Part shown: positions 12,617 to 18,628 of the stretch, in pieces
How positions within the stretch are numbered: position 1 is the stretch's first letter
How the letters are laid out: every line of letters starts with the position of its first letter
Assembly: GCA_964242035.1 (NCBI GenBank)
Contig: CAXTCL010000053.1
Location: forward strand, 1 to 18,628
Direction: 5' to 3'
Origin: BOG-908 sp964242035
GTDB lineage: Bacteria > Pseudomonadota > Alphaproteobacteria > Acetobacterales > Acetobacteraceae
Length of the DNA: 18,628 nucleotides
Position numbers and translations under genes: made by a program
The notes under the pieces: generated by a model
The model's database searches: none
What the model saw: only the letters and a program-made list of their open reading frames with translations
What the model was told of the DNA's origin: nothing

Positions 12617-13729
12617 CTAGCCCTGCGCCTTGTCCAGCTCACGCAATACCGCCTCGCCCATCACCCCGGTGCCCACACGCGCTGCACCCGGCGCCATGAT
12701 GTCCGCCGTGCGCAGACCGTTGCCGAGCACACGTATGATCGCGCGCTGCAGCTCGGCCGCCACGTCCTCCATGCCGAAGGAGATGCGCAGCAGCATCGCG
12801 AAACTGAGTATCTGCGCCAGCGGATTGGCGATGCCTCGCCCGGCGATGTCCGGCGCGCTGCCGTGGATCGGTTCGTACAGCGCGTGTCGCTTTCCGTCCG
12901 GCTGCACGGCGCCGAGTGTCGCGGACGGCAGCATGCCGAGGCTGCCCGTCAGCATGGCGGCCAGATCGGACAGCAGGTCGCCGAACAGGTTCGTCGTCAC
13001 GATGACGTCGAACTGCAAAGGCTGTCGCACCATCTGCATCGCGCAATTATCGGCAAGCACGTGGGTCAGCGTCACGTCGGGGTATTCCGCCTTATGCAGC
13101 GCCGTCATCGTCTCGCGCCATAGCAGGCCGCTTTCCATCACGTTGGATTTCTCCACGCTGGCCACGCGCCTGCTCCTCTGGCGCGCCAGGTCGAAGGCCA
13201 CACGTCCGACGCGCTCGATCTCGTGCGTCGTGTATACCTCCGTGTTGAAGCCGCGCCTGCTGCCGTCCGGCAGCGTCTCCACGCCGCGTGGCTCGCCGAA
13301 ATAGATGCCGCCCGTGCTCTCGCGCACGATCATCATGTCCAGCCCGCGCACGATCTCCGGCTTCAGCGTGCTGGCGCTGACGAGCGAATCATAGACGACG
13401 GCCGGGCGCAAATTGGCAAACAGCCCCAGTTCCTGCCGCAGCCCGAGTATGGCGATTTCAGGCCGTGCATCGAAACCGAGATGCGCCCAGGCCGGGCCGC
13501 CCACCGCGCCGAACAGGATCGCGTCCGCCTGCTTGGCGAGCGCCACCGTGCTGGGCGCCAGAGGCGTGCCGCGCGCGTTGATGGACGCGCCGCCAACCAA
13601 ATCCTCGTCGATCTCGAACGACACGCCGCGGCGCCGTGCCAGCCAGTCGATGACACGCCTTACCTCACCCATGACCTCCGGGCCGATACCGTCACCCGGC
13701 AGCAGCAACAGCTTTTTATGCACGGCCAT
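12617..13729 (-). CDS. leuB: 3-isopropylmalate dehydrogenase
   Basis: This 370-residue enzyme oxidises and decarboxylates 3-isopropylmalate with NAD+ to 2-oxoisocaproate, the third step of leucine synthesis, in the cytosol. The N-terminus LLLLPGDGIGPEV binds the cofactor region. VRESTGGIYFGEPRG, the VEKSNVMESG substrate loop, DNCAMQMV and TTNLFGDLLSDLAAML carry the catalytic and Mg2+-binding residues. HGSAPDIAGRGIANPLAQIL is the C-terminal family signature. Length is normal for the family (about 350-370). The start is ATG 13729 with GGGGA about eight bases upstream. It follows leuD at 182 bp and is therefore probably co-transcribed, but with a possible weak terminator between them. Confidence 0.97.
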   Translation of the reverse strand: MAVHKKLLLLPGDGIGPEVMGEVRRVIDWLARRRGVSFEIDEDLVGGASINARGTPLAPSTVALAKQADAILFGAVGGPAWAHLGFDARPEIAILGLRQELGLFANLRPAVVYDSLVSASTLKPEIVRGLDMMIVRESTGGIYFGEPRGVETLPDGSRRGFNTEVYTTHEIERVGRVAFDLARQRSRRVASVEKSNVMESGLLWRETMTALHKAEYPDVTLTHVLADNCAMQMVRQPLQFDVIVTTNLFGDLLSDLAAMLTGSLGMLPSATLGAVQPDGKRHALYEPIHGSAPDIAGRGIANPLAQILSFAMLLRISFGMEDVAAELQRAIIRVLGNGLRTADIMAPGAARVGTGVMGEAVLRELDKAQG

Positions 13730-13774
13730 TCATGATTCCCCGAAACGCGTCGTCATGATCTTCATGCCGCATTC

Positions 13775-13808
13775 CAGGAAAGCGAGAAGTCCTTTTTTCG
13801 GAAAAACG
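13775..13808. repeat. Diverged third member of the AT-rich repeat family
   Basis: CAGGAAAGCGAG is shared exactly with the left side of copy 2, followed by a shorter C-CTTTTTT-CGG-AAAAAC hairpin in place of the long T/A stem. It lies between leuD and leuB. The relationship is clear at the left flank and weaker in the hairpin. Confidence 0.5.
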
Positions 13809-13863
13809 GCGAAACAACCACGCCGGGACATCACATTCCTGAAGGCACAAGCGGCGGTTGCTG

Positions 13864-13885
13864 AAAAAAACACGCTCTGCAAGCG
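13864..13885 (-). terminator. Possible weak intrinsic terminator after leuD
   Basis: On the minus strand, CGCT-TGCAG-AGCG forms a short stem followed by TG and seven T. The stem is only four G/C-rich pairs, so termination would be partial at best and could reduce leuB relative to leuCD. Confidence 0.3.
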
Positions 13886-13911
13886 GCGGACGCAGAAATA
13901 CCCTGCTCTTC

Positions 13912-14535
13912 TCAGGCACCGGCAATACGCGGCAGCCAAGGCTGGCCCTGCGAACGCGCCGACTCGAACGCATCGATCACCGCCTGGCGTTGCATCGTCT
14001 GGCCTATTTCATCGAGGCCCTCCAACAACATATGCCGGCGCAAGGCATCCACGGTGAACGCGATCTCGCAGCCGTTTGGCCGGACCACCACTTGGCGTTC
14101 CAAATCCACCGTAAGGCGCGCATTCGCACCCAGACGCGCGTCCTCCATCAGTAGATCGCACACCGCGCGCGGCAACGCGATCGGCAGGATGCCGTTCTTG
14201 AAGCAGTTGCCGTGGAATATGTCGGCGAAATCCGGTGCTATCACGCAACGTATGCCAAAATCCAGCAACGCCCACGGCGCATGTTCGCGCGACGAACCGC
14301 AGCCGAAATTCTCGTGCGTTATGAGTACCTCGGCGGACCGGAACGCTGGCTGGTTAAGCACGAAATCCGGCCGCTCCGCACCGTCCGCATCGTAGCGCAG
14401 CGTGTCGAACAGATGCACGCCCAGGCCGCTGCGTTTTATCGTTTTGAGGAAACGCGCCGGGATTATCTTGTCGGTATCTATGTTCGCGGTTGGTAAAGGT
14501 GCCGCAATTCCCGTCAGGATTGTGAATGCGCGCAT
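13912..14535 (-). CDS. leuD: 3-isopropylmalate dehydratase small subunit
   Basis: This 207-residue protein is the swivelling-domain subunit that pairs with LeuC to isomerise 2-isopropylmalate to 3-isopropylmalate. It shows NIDTDKIIPARFLKTIKRSG near the N-terminus, HENFGCGSSREHAPWALLDF with the substrate-binding Ser/Arg residues, and DIFHGNCFKNGILP. Length is typical. The start is taken as ATG 14535, whose TGATG overlaps the leuC stop; a GTG at 14538 would add one residue. Overlap with leuC implies coupled synthesis of the two subunits. Confidence 0.97.
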   Translation of the reverse strand: MRAFTILTGIAAPLPTANIDTDKIIPARFLKTIKRSGLGVHLFDTLRYDADGAERPDFVLNQPAFRSAEVLITHENFGCGSSREHAPWALLDFGIRCVIAPDFADIFHGNCFKNGILPIALPRAVCDLLMEDARLGANARLTVDLERQVVVRPNGCEIAFTVDALRRHMLLEGLDEIGQTMQRQAVIDAFESARSQGQPWLPRIAGA

Positions 14536-15935
14536 CACGCGAGCTCTCGCAGATCCGTCAGGCAGCCTGTGACGGCCGCGGCCGCTGCCATCGCCGGCGA
14601 GAGCAGATGCGTGCGCCCGCCCGGGCCCTGCCTGCCTTCAAAATTGCGGTTGGATGTGCTAGCACAGCGCTGGCCCGCGGTGAGCTTGTCCGGGTTCATC
14701 CCCAGGCACATCGAGCAGCCAGGCTCGCGCCACTCGAACCCCGCTTCCATCAGCACGCGGTCCAGACCCTCGGCCTCCGCGGCCAGCTTCACCAGGCCGG
14801 AGCCCGGCACCACCATGGCGCGCACGCCGTCCGCCACCCGGCGGCCGCGCGCCACCGAAGCCGCGGCGCGTATGTCCTCGATACGGCCGTTCGTGCAGCT
14901 GCCGATGAACACCACGTCCACTTTCGTGCCGGCCAGCTTCTGGCCTGGAAGCAGCGCCATGTAGTCCAGCATGCGCACCATCTCCGCGCGCTTGGCCGCG
15001 TCCGCCACATCCGCGGGATCGGGCACCAGCCCGGTGATGGGTGCGACCGCCTCCGGGCTTGTCCCCCAGCTCACCATCGGCGCCATCTCGGCTGCATCCA
15101 TCACAACTTCCGTGTCGTAGGCAGCGCCGTCATCGGATGCGAGCGTGCGCCAGTAGGCCACGGCATGGTCGAACGCCTCGCCCTGCGGCGCATACGGCCG
15201 GCCGCGCACGTAGTCGAACGTGACGTCGTCCGGCGCGATCATGCCGGCGCGCGCGCCTGCCTCGATTGACATGTTGCACACCGTCAGGCGTCCGGCCATG
15301 TCCAGCGCGCGTATCGCCTCACCGGCATATTCGATCACGTGGCCGGTGCCGCCCGCCGTGCCGATCCGCCCTATTATGGCCAGCACCAGATCTTTCGCGG
15401 TGACGCCCGCCGGCAGCACACCATCCACCCGCACGAGCATGTTCTTCGCCGGCCGCTGCAGCAGGGTCTGGGTGGCCAGCACGTGCTCCACCTCGGACGT
15501 GCCTATGCCGAACGCCAGTGCGCCGAGCGCACCGTGCGTGGAGGTGTGGGAGTCGCCGCAGACGATCGTCATGCCGGGCAGCGAGATACCCTGCTCCGGC
15601 CCCACGATGTGCACGATACCCTGGCGGGCGTCCAGCAGCGGGAAATACGGCACGCCGAACTCGGCGACGTTGCGCTCCAGCGTCTCGATCTGCAGCCGGC
15701 TTTCTGGCTCGGCAATGCCGGCGCGCCTGTCGCTGGTGGGCACGTTGTGGTCGGTGACCGCGATGGTGGCGTCTGGACGGCGGACCTGCCGGCCGGCGGC
15801 GCGCAGGCCTTCGAAGGCTTGGGGGGAGGTGACTTCGTGGACGAGGTGCCTGTCGATGTACAGGACGCAGGTCCCGTCTGGCAGGCGCTCCACGATGTGG
15901 GCGTTCCAGACTTTGTCGAATAGGGTGCTAGGCAT
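14535..15935 (-). CDS. leuC: 3-isopropylmalate dehydratase large subunit
   Basis: This 466-residue aconitase-family subunit binds the [4Fe-4S] cluster that activates the substrate hydroxyl. Cluster ligands are Cys347 (GSCTNGRIEDIRAA), Cys407 and Cys410 (GCSMCLGMNPD). VCGDSHTSTHGALGALAFGI at about 125-144 and NRNFEGRQG near 429 are further signatures. Full length for the family. GGAGGA lies about nine bases upstream of ATG 15935. It is the first leu gene, separated from rplS by 175 bp that contain hairpins; no leader peptide or riboswitch was recognised there, so control is not evident. Confidence 0.98.
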   Translation of the reverse strand: MPSTLFDKVWNAHIVERLPDGTCVLYIDRHLVHEVTSPQAFEGLRAAGRQVRRPDATIAVTDHNVPTSDRRAGIAEPESRLQIETLERNVAEFGVPYFPLLDARQGIVHIVGPEQGISLPGMTIVCGDSHTSTHGALGALAFGIGTSEVEHVLATQTLLQRPAKNMLVRVDGVLPAGVTAKDLVLAIIGRIGTAGGTGHVIEYAGEAIRALDMAGRLTVCNMSIEAGARAGMIAPDDVTFDYVRGRPYAPQGEAFDHAVAYWRTLASDDGAAYDTEVVMDAAEMAPMVSWGTSPEAVAPITGLVPDPADVADAAKRAEMVRMLDYMALLPGQKLAGTKVDVVFIGSCTNGRIEDIRAAASVARGRRVADGVRAMVVPGSGLVKLAAEAEGLDRVLMEAGFEWREPGCSMCLGMNPDKLTAGQRCASTSNRNFEGRQGPGGRTHLLSPAMAAAAAVTGCLTDLRELA

Positions 15936-16063
15936 GACGCAGTCCTCCGGAGGCCAAGGGCTCTGCCCCCGGCGCCGTAGGCGCGAACCATTGCGCCAGC
16001 GGCGCCGGCCCGCTGGGACCAGTCGGCCCCAGACCCCGGGCTTCGCCCCTTAAGGAATAGGTT
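15936..16063. repeat. GC-rich palindromic intergenic sequences upstream of leuC
   Basis: GGGCTCTGCCCCC (about 15958-15970) and CCCCGGGCTTCGCCCCTT (16034-16051) are short hairpins of the same type as the one after rplS. They resemble the dispersed GGGGCTCTGCCCC elements of Acetobacteraceae-like genomes, a recollection that cannot be tested here. Confidence 0.45.
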
Positions 16064-16108
16064 CTAAGGACGACTGTCCTTAGCGGGGTCCAGGGGCAGA
16101 GCCCCTGG
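16064..16108 (-). terminator. Double hairpin downstream of rplS
   Basis: Two perfect stems follow the rplS stop: CCAGGGGC-AGA-GCCCCTGG (16090-16108, two bases after the stop codon) and CTAAGGAC-GACT-GTCCTTAG (16064-16083). No T tract follows, so this is a terminator-like or mRNA-stabilising structure rather than a proven intrinsic terminator. Confidence 0.55.
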
Positions 16109-16110
16109 CC

Positions 16111-16503
16111 TTACTCTGCTGCCGCAGTCGCTTCCTTCGGCACTTCCCGCGCCTTCTCAGCGATACGCGCCGACTTGCCGCGACGCCCACGCAGATAGTA
16201 CAGCTTCGCCCGCCGCACATCACCGCGCCGCACAACCTCGATCTCCGCAATCTGCGGCGAATACAGCGGAAACACCCGCTCCACCCCCTCGCCATAGCTG
16301 ATCTTGCGCACCGTGAAGCTGCTGTTCAGCCCGCGGTTGCTGCGCGCGATGCACACGCCCTCGTAGGCCTGCACACGCGTACGCTCGCCTTCCACCACCT
16401 TCACGGACACCTTCAGCGTGTCGCCAGGCGCGAATACCGGCACCGCGCGGGCGGCGGTCAGCCGGGCGACCTCCTCGGCCTCGAAAGTCTGTAGCAGGTT
16501 CAT
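16111..16503 (-). CDS. rplS: 50S ribosomal protein L19
   Basis: This 130-residue protein sits at the 30S-50S interface. The sequence begins MNLLQTFEAEEVARL and contains FAPGDTLKVSVKVVEGERTR, RVQAYEGVCIARSNRGLNSS, TVRKISYGEGVERVFPLYSP and the basic RRAKLYYLRGRRGKSARI, all L19 signatures. The C-terminus has the Ala/Glu tail common in alphaproteobacteria. It follows trmD after 28 bp, as in most bacteria. Confidence 0.98.
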   Translation of the reverse strand: MNLLQTFEAEEVARLTAARAVPVFAPGDTLKVSVKVVEGERTRVQAYEGVCIARSNRGLNSSFTVRKISYGEGVERVFPLYSPQIAEIEVVRRGDVRRAKLYYLRGRRGKSARIAEKAREVPKEATAAAE

Positions 16504-16531
16504 TTCGACAGTCCTCTATCTTGCAAGGTGA

Positions 16532-17242
16532 TTACGGCGCGGCCAAAGCGCGCGCAACATTCTTCGTGTGCACGGCCCACAGGTCGGGCCTGCGCTGGCG
16601 GGTGATGGCCTCGGCCTCGGCCTGCCGCCACGCGGCGATGGCGGCATGATTGCCGGACAGCAGAACCGGCGGTACGGCGCGCCCGCACCACTCGGCCGGC
16701 CTGGTGTAATGCGGGTACTCCAGCAACCCGTTGGCAAAACTCTCTTCCGTGGCAGAGTCTGCCGCCCCCATAACGCCGGGCAGCAGGCGCACGGCGGCGT
16801 CCAGCAGGACCATCGCCGGCAGCTCGCCGCCCGAGAGCACGTAGTCGCCCACGCTGATCTCCTGCGCGCCGGCCGCTTCTATGGCGCGCTGGTCGATCCC
16901 CTCGTAGCGGCCGCACAGCAGCACCACCCCCGGTCCTGTGGAAAATTCCTGCACGTCGGCCTGCGCCAGCCGGCGCCCGCGCGGCGTCAGATACACGACA
17001 GGGCGGCCGTCCTGCACGCCCGCCAGCGCGGCAGAGACCACGTCCGGCCGCATCACCATGCCAGGCCCGCCGCCGAACGGCGTGTCATCCACGGTGCGAT
17101 GCCGGTCCGTGGCACTCGCCCGGATGTCGCGTGCGTCCAGCCGCCACAGCCCGGCTTCCAGCGCGCGACCGGCCAAGGATTGCCCGAGCGGCCCGGGAAA
17201 CATCTCCGGAAACAGGGTCAGCACGGTGGCTTGCCAAGTCAC
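16532..17242 (-). CDS. trmD: tRNA (guanine(37)-N1)-methyltransferase
   Basis: This 236-residue enzyme methylates G37 of tRNAs with G36 using S-adenosylmethionine, preventing frameshifts. It has a trefoil-knot SPOUT domain: LTLFPEMFPGPLGQSLAGRA at the N-terminus, DDTPFGGGPGMVM, the SAM-binding LLCGRYEGID at 108-117, and SVGDYVLSGGELPAM. The C-terminal domain carries YPHYTRPAEW, VLLSGNH and RRPDLW. The start is GTG 17242, whose GTGA overlaps the rimM stop, giving translational coupling. Length is normal. Confidence 0.98.
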   Translation of the reverse strand: MTWQATVLTLFPEMFPGPLGQSLAGRALEAGLWRLDARDIRASATDRHRTVDDTPFGGGPGMVMRPDVVSAALAGVQDGRPVVYLTPRGRRLAQADVQEFSTGPGVVLLCGRYEGIDQRAIEAAGAQEISVGDYVLSGGELPAMVLLDAAVRLLPGVMGAADSATEESFANGLLEYPHYTRPAEWCGRAVPPVLLSGNHAAIAAWRQAEAEAITRQRRPDLWAVHTKNVARALAAP

Positions 17243-17760
17243 GCCGCCACCTCGCGCATCTCGACCTCGGCAGGCGGCACCACCGTAAGACGGCCGGCTG
17301 CCACGTCGATATGCGGCACGGCGGCGTGGGTGAACGGCACAACCAGCGGGTTCGTGGGCCCGCGCGCGATCTCCAGGCTGGTGCCGGCGCCGTAATCGTG
17401 CACGGCGGTCACCTGGCCCACCAGCGCGCCGGCCTCGGTATGCGCGGCGAGGCCGACCAGGTCGGCCAGGTAGAACTCCTCGCTGTCCGCCTTTGGCAGC
17501 CGGTGGCGCTCCACGAAGAACTTCGTATTCACCAGCCGCTCGACTTCCGTGCGGTCCGCGATCGCGCGGCCGGCGCCGTCCCGCAGCTCGGCCACGCCCT
17601 CGCCACGCCAGGCCAGCGACCAGGCGCGCCCGGCCTCGTCCAGCAGCGGGTTGTAGCGGGCGAGGTCGGCCGGCTCGGCGGTGTAGCTGTGCACGTGCAC
17701 GAGGCCGCGCACGCCGTGCGGCCGGCCGATCACGCCCATCAGGATGCGGGTTGGCGGCAT
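17239..17760 (-). CDS. rimM: Ribosome maturation factor RimM
   Basis: This 173-residue protein assists 30S head assembly by binding S19. It has the N-terminal RimM domain (GVIGRPHGVRGLVHVHSYTA, then RTEVERLVNTKFFVERHRLP) and a C-terminal PRC-barrel domain (EFYLADLVGLAAHTEAGALV through IDVAAGRLTVVPP). It lies 12 bp after rpsP and overlaps trmD by four bases, the standard order. Confidence 0.97.
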   Translation of the reverse strand: MPPTRILMGVIGRPHGVRGLVHVHSYTAEPADLARYNPLLDEAGRAWSLAWRGEGVAELRDGAGRAIADRTEVERLVNTKFFVERHRLPKADSEEFYLADLVGLAAHTEAGALVGQVTAVHDYGAGTSLEIARGPTNPLVVPFTHAAVPHIDVAAGRLTVVPPAEVEMREVAA

Positions 17761-17772
17761 ACGTCTCGCGCT

Positions 17773-18117
17773 TTAGGCGGCTGCGGCGGCCGCGGCAGCC
17801 TTGGCCCGGTCCTGCGCCTTTTTCTTCGGCGCGGACTGAATCGGCTGCTCGGCATATAGCCGCTTGGGCGTCATGCCGGCGTTGCTGAGGAACTTGGCCA
17901 CACGGTCGGTGGCGATGGCGCCGTGGTCCAGCCAGTGCTTGATGCGTTCGCCGTAGAGGCGGATGCGCTCGTCATGCTCGGCCGGCAGCATCGGATTGTA
18001 GCTGCCCACCTTTTCGATGAAGCGGCCGTCGCGCGGGCTGCGGCTGTCGGCCACCACGATGTGGTAGTAGGGGCGCTTCTTGGCGCCGGCACGGGCTAGG
18101 CGGATTTTGAGGCTCAT
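17773..18117 (-). CDS. rpsP: 30S ribosomal protein S16
   Basis: This 114-residue protein of the 30S body begins MSLKIRLARAGAKKRPYYHI, then VVADSRSPRDGRFIEKVGSYNP, the S16 signature. AIATDRVAKFLSNAGMTP is the conserved C-terminal part, and an Ala/Lys-rich extension follows, common in alphaproteobacteria. It heads the rpsP-rimM-trmD-rplS operon, 200 bp downstream of ffh. Confidence 0.98.
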   Translation of the reverse strand: MSLKIRLARAGAKKRPYYHIVVADSRSPRDGRFIEKVGSYNPMLPAEHDERIRLYGERIKHWLDHGAIATDRVAKFLSNAGMTPKRLYAEQPIQSAPKKKAQDRAKAAAAAAAA

Positions 18118-18317
18118 TGTCGATTTTCCAGTTTTCAGTTGAAAGTTTTAGGAAGCGCGAGAGTGGTTTGGCCTGGTGAGTCAGCTGGCGTGCGTTTGCG
18201 AGCACCGGAGCGGAGTGGCCTGGGGGCCATGAGCACCGGAGCGTCGTGCGAGTAGCACGCTGTCGCATGACAAACGCGCGGCAGATGGCCGCCAGGGCGA
18301 GTTTCGAAAATCACGGT
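18118..18317. other. Intergenic region between ffh and rpsP
   Basis: This 200-bp region contains a 13-base direct repeat, GAGCACCGGAGCG, at 18200-18212 and 18231-18243, and a pairing GCGTTTG/CAAACGC at 18192-18198 and 18271-18277 that encloses them, plus the small hairpin CGTGC-GAGTA-GCACG. It may carry the ffh terminator and the rpsP promoter, but no consensus promoter stands out. Confidence 0.45.
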
Positions 18318-18628
18318 TCAGTAGCCGCGGGGGCGCTGCTGGCCCGTTCCTTTAGGCATGAGCGCCCCAATGCCTTGGCGCATCAAGCCTTTTTGACCGA
18401 GCTTACCCATGCGCTTCATCATCGTCGCCATGTCGTCGAACTGCTTCAGCAGCTTGTTGATCTCCTGCACGCTCGTGCCGCTGCCGGCCGCAATGCGCTT
18501 CTTCCGGCTCGCCTTGATGATCTCCGGCGTGCGCCGCTCGGCCTTGGTCATCGACGAGATGATCGCCGTGTGACGCTTCAGGACCGAGGTGTCGAGATCC
18601 TTGCCGGCGAGCTGGCTCTTCATCTGGC
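18318..18628 (-). CDS. ffh: Signal recognition particle protein Ffh, C-terminal part (partial)
   Basis: The visible 102 codons encode the end of the M domain, which binds 4.5S RNA and signal sequences. Seen here are LKRHTAIISSMTKAERRTPE, the RNA-binding core SRKKRIAAGSGTSVQEINKL, and the flexible MATMMKRMGKLGQKGLMRQG tail ending in PRGY. The GTPase (NG) domain lies beyond the right edge, so this is truncated by the window and not broken. Confidence 0.97.
   Translation of the reverse strand, partial: QMKSQLAGKDLDTSVLKRHTAIISSMTKAERRTPEIIKASRKKRIAAGSGTSVQEINKLLKQFDDMATMMKRMGKLGQKGLMRQGIGALMPKGTGQQRPRGY

Noticed and set aside
14526..15923. Plus-strand open frames opposite leuC
   Set aside because: Shadows of leuC, which carries all cluster-ligand cysteines and family motifs.
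1..18628. CRISPR array or rRNA genes
   Set aside because: No regularly spaced direct repeats and no rRNA-like sequence were seen.

Overview
The window comes from a GC-rich alphaproteobacterium, most likely in or near the Acetobacteraceae (Rhodospirillales). This rests on the chromosomal gene order ffh-rpsP-rimM-trmD-rplS followed by leuC-leuD-leuB, on GC-rich palindromes of the GGGGCTCTGCCCC type between genes, and on the encoded proteins. No rRNA gene or CRISPR array is present.

Layout. (1) Bases 1 to about 11,110 are one end of an integrated temperate phage or phage-like element; the other end lies left of the window. A leftward early operon (about 3540 to 1) carries a CII-like regulator, a probable winged-helix protein, a protein with a GcrA-like helix-turn-helix, a GcrA-like protein whose frame is broken at a run of 11 C, and a Toprim primase-like protein; most of these are joined by 1- to 4-base overlaps. 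(2) Bases 3690-5500 are the immunity region: an exported protein of unknown function on the plus strand, a short Cro-like gene on the minus strand, and a CI-type repressor (HTH plus S24 peptidase) on the plus strand. Four palindromes, ATTGC-N5-GCAAT or its ATTAC-N5-GTAAT variant, sit in two pairs, one pair on each side of the repressor gene. (3) Bases 5539-9621 are a tight rightward operon of small, mostly unknown genes, including a DUF5131 (Gp37/Gp68) protein with three clustered cysteines and a DUF4326 protein. (4) The operon ends in an AlpA/excisionase-like protein and a tyrosine integrase, which abuts the 3' end of an intact tRNA-Arg(ACG), the probable attachment site.

Bases 11,150-12,616 are host sequence without an intact gene. 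They contain the decayed remains of a proton-pump-type microbial rhodopsin (four frame changes and a TAG) lying between two copies of an AT-rich palindromic repeat. From 12,617 to the end is the minus-strand housekeeping block: leuB, leuD, leuC (leucine biosynthesis), rplS, trmD, rimM, rpsP (translation), and the 3' end of ffh (SRP).

How it fits together. The repressor probably holds both the leftward replication/regulation operon and the rightward operon, including excision and integration genes, under one operator type. The GcrA-like genes suggest the element interacts with the host's cell-cycle transcription programme; this is inference. The most notable items are the interrupted gcrA-like gene, the paired operators, the uncharacterised repressor-controlled operon, and the rhodopsin fossil.
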